A stretch of 64,000 bases of DNA from Peribacillus deserti (GCF_016909175.1 NZ_JAFBFI010000009.1:1-64000); one strand, 5' to 3'. Numbered from the stretch's first letter, positions 40,699 through 50,364 are shown. Made by a program: numbers and translations. Notes: generated by a model from the letters alone, not told the origin.

Positions 40699-41920
40699 TT
40701 GCAGAAAGCATGCGCGTTTTAGCCTTAATGTCTTCCGGGTCGACTTTTAGCCGTGCTACACCCGTTTCCATCGCTGCCCTTGCAACAGCAGCAGCTACTT
40801 CCGGAGCCACTCTTGCGTCAAATGGTGCCGGGATTACATAATCAGGCTGCAGTTCATCATCACTGATAAGGCCTGCGATGGCCTCTACTGCCGCTACTTT
40901 CATTTTTTCGTTTATATGTGTAGCTCGAACATCAAGAGCACCTCTGAATATACCGGGGAAGGCTAATACGTTGTTCACCTGGTTTGGAAAATCAGAGCGG
41001 CCAGTGCCCACCACTTTTGCGCCAGCCTGTTTGGCTTCTTCGGGCATAATTTCCGGCACAGGATTGGCCATTGCAAAGATGATAGGATCAGGATTCATGC
41101 TTTCTACCATTGCTTTCGTTAATGCTCCAGCGACAGAAACCCCCACAAACACATCAGCACCTGTAATGACTTCTTCCAGGCTGCCGCCCCGCTTTTCCCG
41201 GTTTGTAAATTTCGCAACTGCATCCTTTACATCGTTCATTCCAAAAGGACGTCCTTCATAAATGGAACCTTTGGAATCGCACATAATGATATCTCTTACT
41301 CCATATGAATAGAGCAGCTTAATTATAGCAATTCCAGCAGCACCAGCACCGTTTGCAACTACTTTAATTTCAGACATTCTTTTTCCTGTAATTTTCAAGG
41401 CATTTACCAGGCCGGCTGCCGTAACGATTGCTGTACCGTGCTGGTCATCGTGAAAAATAGGAATATTTGTTTCTTTTTTAAGACGCTCTTCAATCACAAA
41501 ACAATTAGGCGCTGCTATATCTTCTAGGTTAACACCGCCAAAAGTTGGTTCTAGCAGCTTTACCGTTTCAACAATTTTATCAACATCATTCGTATTTAAA
41601 CAGATAGGAAAAGCATCTACCCCGGCGAAGCTCTTAAAGAGCACCGCTTTGCCTTCCATTACCGGCATGGCAGCTTCCGGGCCTATATTGCCCAGTCCCA
41701 GCACAGCCGTACCGTCTGTAACAACAGCTACAGTATTTCCCTTCATCGTATATTCATATACTGTTTCGGGCTTATCATATATGGCTTTACAAGGCTCTGC
41801 TACACCTGGAGAGTACGCCAGACTTAAGTCATTTGCGTTTTTTACAGGTACTTTAGAAACCGTCTCTAATTTGCCCTGGTTTACTCTGTGCATGTGCAAG
41901 GCTTCTTCTCTTAATGTCAA
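40682..41920 (-). CDS. ytsJ: NADP-dependent malic enzyme
   Basis: It decarboxylates malate to pyruvate and yields NADPH. The 412-residue protein has LAYSPGVAEPC, GLGNIGPEAAMPVMEGKAVLFK, FHDDQHGTAIV and the nucleotide loop ANGAGAAGIAI. TTG at 41920 follows GAGGAG. It sits upstream of the GntR gene and accDA, linking NADPH and malonyl-CoA supply for fatty acid synthesis. The gene name follows the B. subtilis locus between dnaE and accD. Confidence 0.93.
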   Translation of the reverse strand: MTLREEALHMHRVNQGKLETVSKVPVKNANDLSLAYSPGVAEPCKAIYDKPETVYEYTMKGNTVAVVTDGTAVLGLGNIGPEAAMPVMEGKAVLFKSFAGVDAFPICLNTNDVDKIVETVKLLEPTFGGVNLEDIAAPNCFVIEERLKKETNIPIFHDDQHGTAIVTAAGLVNALKITGKRMSEIKVVANGAGAAGIAIIKLLYSYGVRDIIMCDSKGSIYEGRPFGMNDVKDAVAKFTNREKRGGSLEEVITGADVFVGVSVAGALTKAMVESMNPDPIIFAMANPVPEIMPEEAKQAGAKVVGTGRSDFPNQVNNVLAFPGIFRGALDVRATHINEKMKVAAVEAIAGLISDDELQPDYVIPAPFDARVAPEVAAAVARAAMETGVARLKVDPEDIKAKTRMLSAIGKDE

Positions 41921-41973
41921 CTGGATTCACTCCTCAGATCATAAAGAAGTCGAATATGATCTTTTGTATTAAA

Positions 41974-41986
41974 GTGGTCTGACCAC
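41974..41986 (-). promoter_or_regulatory. Probable GntR/FadR-type operator at the malic enzyme promoter
   Basis: GTGGTCTGACCAC is a palindrome that fits the FadR-subfamily consensus TnGTnnnACnA. It lies at about +7 to +20 of the predicted transcript, which suits repression. The regulator encoded two genes downstream is the natural candidate. Confidence 0.7.
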
Positions 41987-42000
41987 GTTTTCTCTTGTTT

Positions 42001-42028
42001 AATATAACATATCTTTATTGCTTGTAAA
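42001..42028 (-). promoter_or_regulatory. Promoter of the malic enzyme-gntR-accDA cluster
   Basis: TTTACA (42023-42028) and TATATT (42001-42006) are 16 bp apart on the minus strand, between dnaE and ytsJ. Confidence 0.6.
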
Positions 42029-42037
42029 GGTTTAGCT

Positions 42038-45000
42038 TTACTTTAACACTACATTTTCACTGCCTACTAAACGGCCTAGCTGCTTTAAACATTCCTCACT
42101 GGCAATAACCCAATGATCCATAGGGAGCTGTACATACCGTTCTTCTTTTTCGTAATAAAGAACGACCTTTGTGTTTCCCTTGTAATTCTGCAGAAGCTTC
42201 TTAATCCGGGTTAATAACTCTTTGGTGTGTTTCGTTTTTTCGACTTTAATATACAGCCTGGAAGCTTCATCCTTAGATAGTGACTCCAGCTCTTCTATAG
42301 AGTAAGAATCCTGAATAATAAGCTGTTTTTTTCCATCCTTGGCTTCAACTGATCCATGCAGCATGAACACATTTCCCTTTTTGTAATGAAGGGATTTGTT
42401 TCTATAAACATTTGGGAATACAACACACTCCAGGCCGCCCGTTTCATCGCTAACAGATAGAAATGCCATCGTTTCGCCTTTTTTCGTCCGGATGGTCTTT
42501 ACCTCCGTTACATAAACAGGGATATAGGCCTTTTTCATTTCCCTCTCCACAGCCTCGTGAATGGAAATAGACCCGAAGTCCTGAAAAAGCTTTTTAAATG
42601 GAGTAACGGGATGGTCTGATAAATAAAGGCCGAGCGCCTGTTTTTCCAATTCAAGCTTGTCCAGGGTACGAATGGGTTCAACTCTTAAATATTTTGGCTT
42701 TAAGGTGAACTCACTATTTGCAAAAAGATCGAATTGGTCGTCATCCGGATTAACCAGCTCGTTATGCTCCAGTGCCACATCAAGACTTGCAAGCAAAGTA
42801 GCTCTGTCTTCCCCAAACTCATCAAAGGCTCCTGAATGGACAAGCACCTCTAAAGATTTGCGGTTAACTGCTTTAGATGAGACGCGCAGACAAAAGTCAA
42901 AAAGATCCTCGAATGATTTTTTCCTTCTTGACTGAAAGATATCGCGGAGCGCAGCAGCCCCTATTCCCTTTATGGCGGCTATGCTATAACGGATTCCCTG
43001 TTTTTCCGCCTTAAAAGCAAAATGGCTCTTATTAATAGAAGGGGGCAGCACAGAAATGCCCTTTGATTTTAACTCTCTGATATACTGGGCAATTTTATCT
43101 TCATTCCCAATCACCGATGTCAAAAGAGCAGCCATAAAGTACTGGAAATAATGAGCTTTTAAATAAGCAAGCTGATAGGCAATGAAACTATAAGCTACTG
43201 CATGGCTTCTGTTAAAGCCGTAATTCGCGAATCGGACAATTAAGTCATACACTTCATTCGCTGTTTTTTCTTCATATCCCTGTTTACTTGCACCTTCAAC
43301 AAAATGGGCTCTTTCCTTATCTAAAACATCTTTTTTCTTCTTTGACACAGCCCTTCTTAATAAATCCGCTTCCCCCAGCGAAAATCCTGCCAGTTTAGCG
43401 GCAATCTGCATAATTTGCTCCTGATATACGATAACTCCATAGGTTGGAAGTAAAATGGGTTCTAGATCTTTATGAGGATATTCAAGAGGCTGAATTCCAT
43501 GTTTCCGTTCAATGAACAGCGGAATATTTTCCATCGGTCCCGGCCGGTACAAGGCATTTACCGCAACAATGTCCTCAAAGCGAGTCGGTTTAAGCCTGGT
43601 AAGCACGTTCCGCATTCCCTCTGATTCAAGCTGAAAGACTCCGGTGGTTTCACCTTTTCCCAAGAGATCAAAAGTCTGCGGATCTTGAAGCGGCAGCTCT
43701 CCAAGATGAGGACGTTTCCCAGTCCCCTTCTGGATCATATCAAGAGTATTTTCAATGAGTGTTAAGTTTCTAAGTCCAAGGAAGTCCATTTTCAATAATC
43801 CAAGCTCTTCCAGGTTCTCCATTGGAAACTGTGTAAGATGAATGGTTTCCTGTCCTTCCTGGATAGGGATCAGCTCTGTCAGCGGCATATCCGAAATAAC
43901 AATTCCAGCTGCATGTGTGGAGGTATGCCTTGGGAGTCCTTCCAGTTTCAAAGCTGTTTGGAACAAATTCTGGTTAAATTCATTTTCACTTATAAAGTTT
44001 TGTAATAGCTTTGATTCCTTTAATGCTGCCTCAAGAGTAATCCCAAGCCTGCTAGGGATCATTCTTGACAGCCCTTCCAGCTCTTTCTGATTTAACCCAA
44101 AAACTCTCCCGACATCTCTTAAGGCAGCTTTGGCGGCCATTGTCCCAAATGTAATAATCTGGGCAACATGAAGTTCACCATATTTATTAGCAACATAGGA
44201 TATCACTTCATCTCTTCTGGTATCCGGGAAATCAATATCTATATCAGGCATGGATATACGCTCAGGATTTAAAAATCTCTCAAATAAAAGACCATGCTCT
44301 ACTGGGTCAACATCTGTAATCTTGAGTACATAAGCAACCATGCTTCCGGCTGCCGAGCCACGGCCAGGACCGGTTAAAATGTTCTGCTGTCTGGCAAATC
44401 TCATAAAGTCCCAAACAATCAGGAAGTAATCACTGAAATTCATTTTCTTGATAATTTCAAGCTCGTATCTTAGTCTATCACGATGTTCAGCTGAAGGATT
44501 CCGGTATCTTTCGCTAAACCCTTCTTCACAATATTTCTCGAGCATTTTCTCAGAGGTGCTTCCCTTTTCTAACGTGTATTTAGGAAGCAGCTTTCGATTA
44601 AATTCTATTAGAACATTACAGCTTTCACTAATTCGGATTGTATTTTCAAGAGCCTCTGGCAGATCGTGAAAAAGAGCAGCCATTTCAGCCTTGTCTTTTA
44701 AATAATTTTCATTCGTTTCTAACCTGCGCCGATTTTCATCACTTAGTTTCTGGCCGTTTTTAATGGCCAGAAGCACCTCTAAAGCCAAAGAATCCGGCTT
44801 TTCTAGATAATACACAGGATTACTGGCTAAAAGTTCGGTATCAGTTTCATTGGAAAGCTCCTGCAGCATTCTGTTCAGCTTCTCTTCTTCATTCAATCCG
44901 GTTCTTTGCACTGTAAAATAGAACGACTTGTCTTCAAACATGGATTTAAACGTGGATAGGTGCGTCAAGGCATTTTCTTTCTCGTCCTTCAGCAGCAGGT

Positions 45001-45394
45001 TTTCTATAATTCCTTCCTTGCCCGGAGTTAAGGCGATGAGTCCTTCCGAATAGGCCTTCAGCCATTTTAGAGGAAGTCCTTCAGGAGATTTTGTTTTAAT
45101 CGCACTGCTGATTTTAAGAAGATTTTGGTATCCCCTGTTATTTCTAGCGAGCAGCACTAGAGGATAAGCACCTATATCTTCGTGCAAAATATCCGCTGTC
45201 AATCCAATAATCGGCTTTATTTTCTGCTTAAGGCACTCTTTATAAAAATCAATAACACCATACATCGCGTTTCTGTCTGTAAGCGCAAGGGCCTCATAGT
45301 TCTTAGCTTTCGCATTTGAGACCAGGTCCTTGATACTCGCAGTGCCTGATAACAGGCTATATGCACTCTGTACGTGAAGATGAATAAAAGCCAT
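42038..45394 (-). CDS. dnaE: DNA polymerase III subunit alpha (DnaE)
   Basis: This is the second replicative polymerase of Bacillus, which extends RNA primers on the lagging strand before PolC takes over. The 1118-residue protein has the PHP domain at the N-terminus (HLHVQSAYSLLSGTASIKDLV) and the catalytic aspartates in PDIDIDFPDTRRDEV. GPGRGSAAGSMVAYVL, a helix-hairpin-helix part and an OB fold around PVYVTEVKTIRTKKGETM follow. Upstream is divergent ytrH. Confidence 0.97.
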   Translation of the reverse strand: MAFIHLHVQSAYSLLSGTASIKDLVSNAKAKNYEALALTDRNAMYGVIDFYKECLKQKIKPIIGLTADILHEDIGAYPLVLLARNNRGYQNLLKISSAIKTKSPEGLPLKWLKAYSEGLIALTPGKEGIIENLLLKDEKENALTHLSTFKSMFEDKSFYFTVQRTGLNEEEKLNRMLQELSNETDTELLASNPVYYLEKPDSLALEVLLAIKNGQKLSDENRRRLETNENYLKDKAEMAALFHDLPEALENTIRISESCNVLIEFNRKLLPKYTLEKGSTSEKMLEKYCEEGFSERYRNPSAEHRDRLRYELEIIKKMNFSDYFLIVWDFMRFARQQNILTGPGRGSAAGSMVAYVLKITDVDPVEHGLLFERFLNPERISMPDIDIDFPDTRRDEVISYVANKYGELHVAQIITFGTMAAKAALRDVGRVFGLNQKELEGLSRMIPSRLGITLEAALKESKLLQNFISENEFNQNLFQTALKLEGLPRHTSTHAAGIVISDMPLTELIPIQEGQETIHLTQFPMENLEELGLLKMDFLGLRNLTLIENTLDMIQKGTGKRPHLGELPLQDPQTFDLLGKGETTGVFQLESEGMRNVLTRLKPTRFEDIVAVNALYRPGPMENIPLFIERKHGIQPLEYPHKDLEPILLPTYGVIVYQEQIMQIAAKLAGFSLGEADLLRRAVSKKKKDVLDKERAHFVEGASKQGYEEKTANEVYDLIVRFANYGFNRSHAVAYSFIAYQLAYLKAHYFQYFMAALLTSVIGNEDKIAQYIRELKSKGISVLPPSINKSHFAFKAEKQGIRYSIAAIKGIGAAALRDIFQSRRKKSFEDLFDFCLRVSSKAVNRKSLEVLVHSGAFDEFGEDRATLLASLDVALEHNELVNPDDDQFDLFANSEFTLKPKYLRVEPIRTLDKLELEKQALGLYLSDHPVTPFKKLFQDFGSISIHEAVEREMKKAYIPVYVTEVKTIRTKKGETMAFLSVSDETGGLECVVFPNVYRNKSLHYKKGNVFMLHGSVEAKDGKKQLIIQDSYSIEELESLSKDEASRLYIKVEKTKHTKELLTRIKKLLQNYKGNTKVVLYYEKEERYVQLPMDHWVIASEECLKQLGRLVGSENVVLK

Positions 45395-45566
45395 TTATTT
45401 CCCCACCCTTAACAAGGCTTTTGACTCTTTAATTATAGAGGTTAACTGGAAAAAAAGAAAATATGTTCTCATATCGCTCTCAAGCTGAATTATTTCTTTC
45501 CAACATAACTTAGCAGGATTGTCCATATATAAGTAGTAACCATATTAAACTTAAGGGCTGATCACT

Positions 45567-45902
45567 ATGAAAGAAGCTTTTTTTCCCGCATTTGTTAACA
45601 GTTACTTTATTTCTCTCGGCGTTTTGCTTGGGGGAGCTTTAATTGGGGGGCTGGGCGCTTTTTTTACGGAACAGCCTCCCCTGACCGTTGTCTATAGACT
45701 GGCAGATTCTTTAAGAATATGGGCTATTATTGCAGCTATCGGGGGAACTTTCGATACTGTCTATTCCTTTGAACGCGGGATATTTCACGGCGAGACAAAG
45801 GATATTGTCAAACAAATTCTGCTCATTCTTTCCGCCCTAGCCGGCGCTCAGACCGGAGCCTCCGTCATAAACTGGCTGACGCAGCAGAATATATCACAAT
45901 GA
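45567..45902 (+). CDS. ytrH: Sporulation protein YtrH
   Basis: This 111-residue membrane protein has three or four hydrophobic segments and matches YtrH, a mother-cell sporulation protein. It overlaps ytrI by four bases (ATGA), so the pair is translated together. In B. subtilis SigE controls the pair. The upstream region has a CATATT element but I cannot define a full SigE promoter. Confidence 0.88.
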   Translation: MKEAFFPAFVNSYFISLGVLLGGALIGGLGAFFTEQPPLTVVYRLADSLRIWAIIAAIGGTFDTVYSFERGIFHGETKDIVKQILLILSALAGAQTGASVINWLTQQNISQ

Positions 45903-46405
45903 GAATACCCCCATATTTCAAATTTCCCCTCTGGCAGCGTTTCTTTGCCGGAGCAGCCGCAGGCGGTATCATCAGCTGGCTCATCTTCTTTTATATGCAC
46001 AGCATCATGCAGGAAAAGCTTATCCAGAAGCTCCATAAACAGGGCGAATATATCAAGGATTTAGAGGAAGAAAATGCCCTTTGGGAAGAAGACTATAACA
46101 AACTTAATGACAAAAATCTGGAGCGGCTTACCATACAGGAAGTAAAGGTAACCGTCACCAATTTTAACCTTTATAAGCTCGACCGCCTGGGGGTAGCGGA
46201 AGCCGTAGAAAAAATCCAGGACGACCTGAACTCCACCCTCTTATCCAAGGATTTAGAAACCGTCTATGAAGCCAGGTCTCTTCTAAAAAAATCAATAGAA
46301 AATAAAGTTTTAGAAATTAACAAAAAGAAATACATGCTTGAAGTCTCGGAAGTCCTGTACTATACGACCCTCAAATTAGAGGTTAAATTGAAACAGGTAA
46401 AATAG
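45899..46405 (+). CDS. ytrI: Sporulation membrane protein YtrI
   Basis: This 168-residue protein has one membrane segment (about 20-38) followed by a coiled coil rich in Glu and Lys (KLHKQGEYIKDLEEENALWEEDYNKL). It matches YtrI and is predicted to span the membrane once with a long soluble domain. Coupled to ytrH. Its exact role is unknown. Confidence 0.87.
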   Translation: MRIPPYFKFPLWQRFFAGAAAGGIISWLIFFYMHSIMQEKLIQKLHKQGEYIKDLEEENALWEEDYNKLNDKNLERLTIQEVKVTVTNFNLYKLDRLGVAEAVEKIQDDLNSTLLSKDLETVYEARSLLKKSIENKVLEINKKKYMLEVSEVLYYTTLKLEVKLKQVK

Positions 46406-46934
46406 AACAAGACAGAAGCCTTATGCTTGGAGTTGAGAGTGAGGTGCTGCAAGTAAGAATTCAGATTAGCAGGATCATTTTCACCTGGAGGTAATGGGAA
46501 TAGAGGGTCATATTCAATTTATTCAGGAGAGTAAGCTTGCTGGCACTTCATATCCTATGCTGATAGTAGTAATTCGATTAAGTCAAACATCCAGCGGTGA
46601 AATTATTTGATAGAGATCGGTTTTATATTTGCTAGAACAGTGCGCGAAAATAGCCTGCTATCGCTCATAACCTTTGCTTTTGCCACTAGTTTACCAGCAT
46701 CTCATTTATTTCAGGGTTAAAATAGGGGCGGTGTTAATTATTTCACAGAACGGGTTGCTTATTTCGCGGGACGCCGCAATTATTTTCGTATATGATGCCC
46801 TTAGTTTCTTTTTGTGGTGTCATTTTTTCGTATAGGTTGAAATGATTCATGCTGCCTGAAAAACTGCTGCAGGCTGACACAGCCCACTTATCATAACACA
46901 GGCACCCGCATGCAATGGCCGGGTGCCTTACCTG
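46406..46934. other. Long convergent gap between ytrI and nrnA
   Basis: This 529-bp region has no credible gene. The longest small reading frames lack ribosome sites. It contains the degenerate 21-bp repeats at 46737-46799 and a hairpin AGGCACCCG/CGGGTGCCT at 46900-46928 just after the nrnA stop. That hairpin may terminate nrnA although its T run is poor. Confidence 0.5.
46737..46799. repeat. Three degenerate 21-bp tandem repeats
   Basis: Units at 46737-46757, 46758-46778 and 46779-46799 each begin with MTTATTT followed by CGC- or CAC-like bases. The pattern is A/CTTATTTCGCGGGACG-like. A possible fourth, weaker unit lies upstream near 46704. The units share mainly their first eight to ten bases, so the repeat is old or loosely constrained. 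Confidence 0.5.
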
Positions 46935-47879
46935 TTAGTCCGTGTATTCTTTGCAGACTGCAATTAAATCGCTGACCACTAAGTCTACCTCATCCCAGGA
47001 ATGGATGGATGCTCCGGAGGCCAGCGGATGACCGCCCCCGTTGTATTTCTTAGCGATACCGTTAATGACCGGACCTTTTGAGCGGAGCCTTACGCGGATA
47101 TTGTCCTCTTCTTCAATAAAGAAGGCCCATGCTTTCAAATTCTTTACACCGCCTAGCGAACTTACCAGCTGTGATGCCTCTGAGACCTTTACCTGGAATT
47201 GATCTAAAATATCCTTCTTGATTACAAGCTTCCCCACTCCCTCAGGACTGAGTTCAAAATGCTGCAGAACATATCCTTGAAGTCGTACGACATTTTCCGG
47301 AACATCATACATATCGTTAAACAATTCGGTTCTATTAAAATTATAGGTGATCAGTTCACTTACATAACTGAAGGTTTTATCGGATGTGCTTGGATATAGA
47401 AATCTCCCAGTATCTCCAACAATACCCGCAAAAAGAAGCCGAGCGCCTTTCTCTGAAAGCTTTAATCCTTTATCTTTTCCAAATAAATAAAACTCATAGA
47501 TCATTTCACTGCAGGAGCTTGCGTTCGTATCCACCCAAAGCATGTCGCCATAACGATCTTCATTAGGATGATGGTCTATTTTAATGATTTTGGCTCCGAG
47601 TGTATAGCGGTTATCACAGATTCTGGCTTCGTTTGCTGTATCGCATACAATTACGAGGGCGTTAGTATACGTTTCATCAGAGACTTGGTCCAATCCAGCT
47701 AAATATGAAAGGGACTCTTCTTCTTTGCCAACTGTATAAACCTTTTTTTCCGGAAAGGATGTTCTTAAAATTTCTGCAAGACCGCATTGTGATCCATACG
47801 CATCCGGGTCTGGCCGAACATGCCTATGAAGGATAATGGTGTTATATGATTTAATGGTTTCTAATATTTCAGCTTTCAT
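46935..47879 (-). CDS. nrnA: Bifunctional oligoribonuclease / pAp phosphatase NrnA
   Basis: This DHH/DHHA1 phosphoesterase degrades nanoRNAs and 3'-phosphoadenosine 5'-phosphate. The 314-residue protein has RPDPDAYGSQ, VCDTANEARICD, the DHH motif IDHHPNED, GDTGRFLYPS, and the DHHA1 signature GGGHPLASGA near 285. It lies between ytrI and ytpI as the B. subtilis ytqI locus does. The ribosome site is AAAGGAGA. Confidence 0.93.
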   Translation of the reverse strand: MKAEILETIKSYNTIILHRHVRPDPDAYGSQCGLAEILRTSFPEKKVYTVGKEEESLSYLAGLDQVSDETYTNALVIVCDTANEARICDNRYTLGAKIIKIDHHPNEDRYGDMLWVDTNASSCSEMIYEFYLFGKDKGLKLSEKGARLLFAGIVGDTGRFLYPSTSDKTFSYVSELITYNFNRTELFNDMYDVPENVVRLQGYVLQHFELSPEGVGKLVIKKDILDQFQVKVSEASQLVSSLGGVKNLKAWAFFIEEEDNIRVRLRSKGPVINGIAKKYNGGGHPLASGASIHSWDEVDLVVSDLIAVCKEYTD

Positions 47880-47946
47880 TTACAATCTCCTTTATTTTCA
47901 GCTCTGTTGCTAGTTTGTTGATTTTAACGAAAGGCACTTGTTTTTA

Positions 47947-48132
47947 CGCGGGCGGTCCGGGAGCCACCTCTCTCGTTTACGCCTGCGGGGTGTCCCTTGA
48001 CCCAATTATTGTCAGGAATTACCATCCTCAAATTCTCAACGCACGAAGGAAATGCAAACGCATTTTCGAGCTTCTCGCGCCTGCAGTGAAGATCAACATA
48101 GTTCCAAATTCAGCAATAAACTTTAACATAGG
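47947..48132. repeat. Dispersed intergenic repeat, copy B
   Basis: About 186 bp that align with 19327-19511 in the same orientation, with few gaps. It fills most of the divergent gap between nrnA and ytpI. The central stem AAATGC/GCATTT is kept with a different loop (AAAC instead of TAAT). The 5' third contains the GC-rich CGCGGGCGGTCCGGGAG block and a CCTGCGGGG block like the Bacillaceae intergenic repeats I remember. The rest of 47880-48240 has no gene. Confidence 0.85.
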
Positions 48133-48240
48133 CTTATATTCAAATATGTCAATTTAAGCAACAAGCATCATATATGCTAGAATTTGAGGCCTTTTACAGG
48201 TAAAATGAATGGGACTACTTTCACATTGGAGGAGTGCACA

Positions 48241-48546
48241 TTGCCTGTATTAGTTGTACTAATTGTTATTACCTTTTCTTTCTATCTCTACTTCAAAATT
48301 AAATATGTACGCACGCAAAAGCCTGCCGAGAAAAAATGGACAGCTACTAAGTCATCAATGGCTCTTGGACTTTTCGTTGTGCTGTTTGGCATAAACCAGC
48401 TCTTTTTATACACAGGGACTGTTACTTACATTGTTGCCGGGGTATTTATTCTGCTCGGAGTAATCAACGTCTGGGCCGGTTATAAATCCTATAAACATTA
48501 TCTGCCTTATGTAATTAAAGAAGCAGAGGAAGGCTATAAAAATTAA
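48241..48546 (+). CDS. ytpI: YtpI family membrane protein
   Basis: This 101-residue protein has three hydrophobic segments and starts MPVLVVLIVITFSFYLYFK. TTG at 48241 has GGAGG eight bases upstream and gives the family length. A longer upstream reading has no ribosome site. Located divergent from nrnA as B. subtilis ytpI. Its function is unknown. Confidence 0.83.
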   Translation: MPVLVVLIVITFSFYLYFKIKYVRTQKPAEKKWTATKSSMALGLFVVLFGINQLFLYTGTVTYIVAGVFILLGVINVWAGYKSYKHYLPYVIKEAEEGYKN

Positions 48547-48612
48547 GCCGATTTCTTGCAGCTCGTTTTCTTTATCGGCAGTACATCCAGCAATAGAATA
48601 ATTAATACAAGA

Positions 48613-48637
48613 AAAGGCCGCCTCTGCTGCGGCCTTT
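48613..48637 (-). terminator. Bidirectional terminator between ytpI and ytoI
   Basis: AAAGGCCGC (48613-48621) pairs with GCGGCCTTT (48629-48637). Six Ts follow on the plus strand. Confidence 0.85.
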
Positions 48638-48649
48638 TTTGATAAGTAC

Positions 48650-49969
48650 TTATGTCCGGTCAAACAATTGGCACATCATCATCGCTTTGCCAACTAATCT
48701 ACCTTCATTATATACCTCAATATCAATCTTTCCAAATTTTCTTCCAATTTCAAGAACCCGTGGATGGATTTCAATCATGCTGTCCATTTGTACAGGCTTG
48801 ATAAAATAGATCGTCATATTTTCAACGACAAGGTCTCCTCTTTTAAAAGCACGCATCGTTCGGTTGGCTGCCTCTGTGACTAGTGCAGTAAAAACTCCAT
48901 AGGAAATGGTGCCAAGATAATTCGTCATCTGCGGTGTTACTTCACACCGATAGATGTCTTCTCCCTTTACACGATTTCCTGCAGAAACTAGCTGGCTTGT
49001 GATCACGTCATCAATCGTTTCGCCGACCTGAGGCTGCCTTTGAATCATTTGCAGTGCCTTTAATACATCCTGTCTGCTGATAATTCCGAGCAGCACCTGA
49101 TTTTCATCTACTACCGGAAGCAATTCTATTCCTTCCCATACCATCATATGGGCACTGGAAGCCACGCTGGTCTTCCCTCCAACAGACATGGGAGTTTTCG
49201 TCATTACCTTGTCAATCGGAACATGCAGTTCGACTCCGATAATATCCTTTGAGGTAACCATCCCTTGAACTTTAAAAGAGGAATCAACCACAGGAAAACG
49301 GCTATGGTTCGTACTTTTATTCAGTTCATGCCATTTGCTGACGGAATCTTCTAAGGAAAGGTAGGCCGTGTCGGCCAGAGAAGTCAGGATATCTTCTACC
49401 AGGAGGATTTCCTTTTTTATAAGCTGATCATAGATTGCTCTGTTAATCATAGTAGCTACGGTGAAGGAATCATAGCTGCTTAGAATGATGGGCAGCTCCA
49501 GTTCGTCTGCCAATTTTTTAACATGGTCCTCTGTATCAAATCCGCCTGTAATTAATACGGCTGCCCCAGCTTTTAACGCCAGCTCCTGAGCATTTACCCT
49601 ATTTCCTACGATTAATAGGTTGCCTGCACCCGTATATTTCATCATTGCATCTATTTTCATAGCTCCAATAACAAATTTATTAAGCGTTTTGTGGAGGCCG
49701 TCTTTTCCTCCAAGCACCTGTCCGTCTACTATATTAACGACTTCCGCAAACGTCAGCTTTTCTATATTCTCTTTCTTTTTACGTTCGATTCGAATGGTTC
49801 CGACACGTTCTATTGTACTAACGTAGCCCTTATTTTCTGCGTCTTTAATAGCCCGGTAAGCGGTTCCTTCACTTACTCCCAGTGCTTTGGCAATCTGTCT
49901 CACCGATATTTTATCTCCAACTGGGAGATCATCGATATATTTAAGAATTTGCTCGTGTTTTGTTGCCAA
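48650..49969 (-). CDS. ytoI: YtoI: HTH-DRTGG-CBS-hotdog protein
   Basis: This 439-residue protein has an N-terminal HTH (ISVRQIAKALGVSEGTAYRAIKDAE). A DRTGG domain (about 75-180), a pair of CBS domains (about 195-310, with SRFPVVD and LLGIISRQDVL) and a C-terminal thioesterase-like hotdog domain (about 320-435) follow. CBS pairs bind adenine nucleotides, so it may be an energy-linked regulator. TTG at 49969 follows AGGGTG and gives the B. subtilis YtoI length. An upstream extension adds unconserved residues. Confidence 0.9.
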   Translation of the reverse strand: MATKHEQILKYIDDLPVGDKISVRQIAKALGVSEGTAYRAIKDAENKGYVSTIERVGTIRIERKKKENIEKLTFAEVVNIVDGQVLGGKDGLHKTLNKFVIGAMKIDAMMKYTGAGNLLIVGNRVNAQELALKAGAAVLITGGFDTEDHVKKLADELELPIILSSYDSFTVATMINRAIYDQLIKKEILLVEDILTSLADTAYLSLEDSVSKWHELNKSTNHSRFPVVDSSFKVQGMVTSKDIIGVELHVPIDKVMTKTPMSVGGKTSVASSAHMMVWEGIELLPVVDENQVLLGIISRQDVLKALQMIQRQPQVGETIDDVITSQLVSAGNRVKGEDIYRCEVTPQMTNYLGTISYGVFTALVTEAANRTMRAFKRGDLVVENMTIYFIKPVQMDSMIEIHPRVLEIGRKFGKIDIEVYNEGRLVGKAMMMCQLFDRT

Positions 49970-50037
49970 CCTTTTCACCCTTTTTAGGTACTTATTAACA
50001 CCCATTATAGAATGAAAAGTCCTTCTATTCAATTAAC

Positions 50038-50274
50038 CTATTGATAATCGTGCATTCTTTTGTAGCTTTGGCCTTTTTTTCCTGCAGCTGTTTTTCTTTT
50101 CTTAGGTGAGTAAAGGATTCCTGATAAATTCCCAGCCGCTGCACATAAAGCGAGAATAAGCCACATTCCGCTGTAGACACTTATCAGGCCCTCTCCATTT
50201 AAAGCAAGTCTCGGCACTTGATAATAAAGCATAACTCCGCACAGCAATAAACAAAGCAGATATCTTTGTTTCAT
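50038..50274 (-). CDS. Small membrane protein of unknown function
   Basis: This 78-residue protein has two membrane segments (YLLCLLLCGVMLYY and YSGMWLILALCAAAGNLSG) and a strongly basic tail (KKRKTAAGKKGQSYKR). GAGGG lies six bases before the ATG. It sits between ytkL and ytoI on the same strand. I do not recognise the family. Confidence 0.65.
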   Translation of the reverse strand: MKQRYLLCLLLCGVMLYYQVPRLALNGEGLISVYSGMWLILALCAAAGNLSGILYSPKKRKTAAGKKGQSYKRMHDYQ

Positions 50275-50364
50275 CTTAAGCCCTCTTCTCTCAAAAGTTA
50301 TGACAAGCTATATACATTTAATATATGCACGGCACCCAGAAAAATTGACCCAGGATCTCAGGGT

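Noticed and set aside
46406-46935. A small gene (about 23 codons from near 46421) after ytrI
   Set aside because: No ribosome site and no recognisable product.
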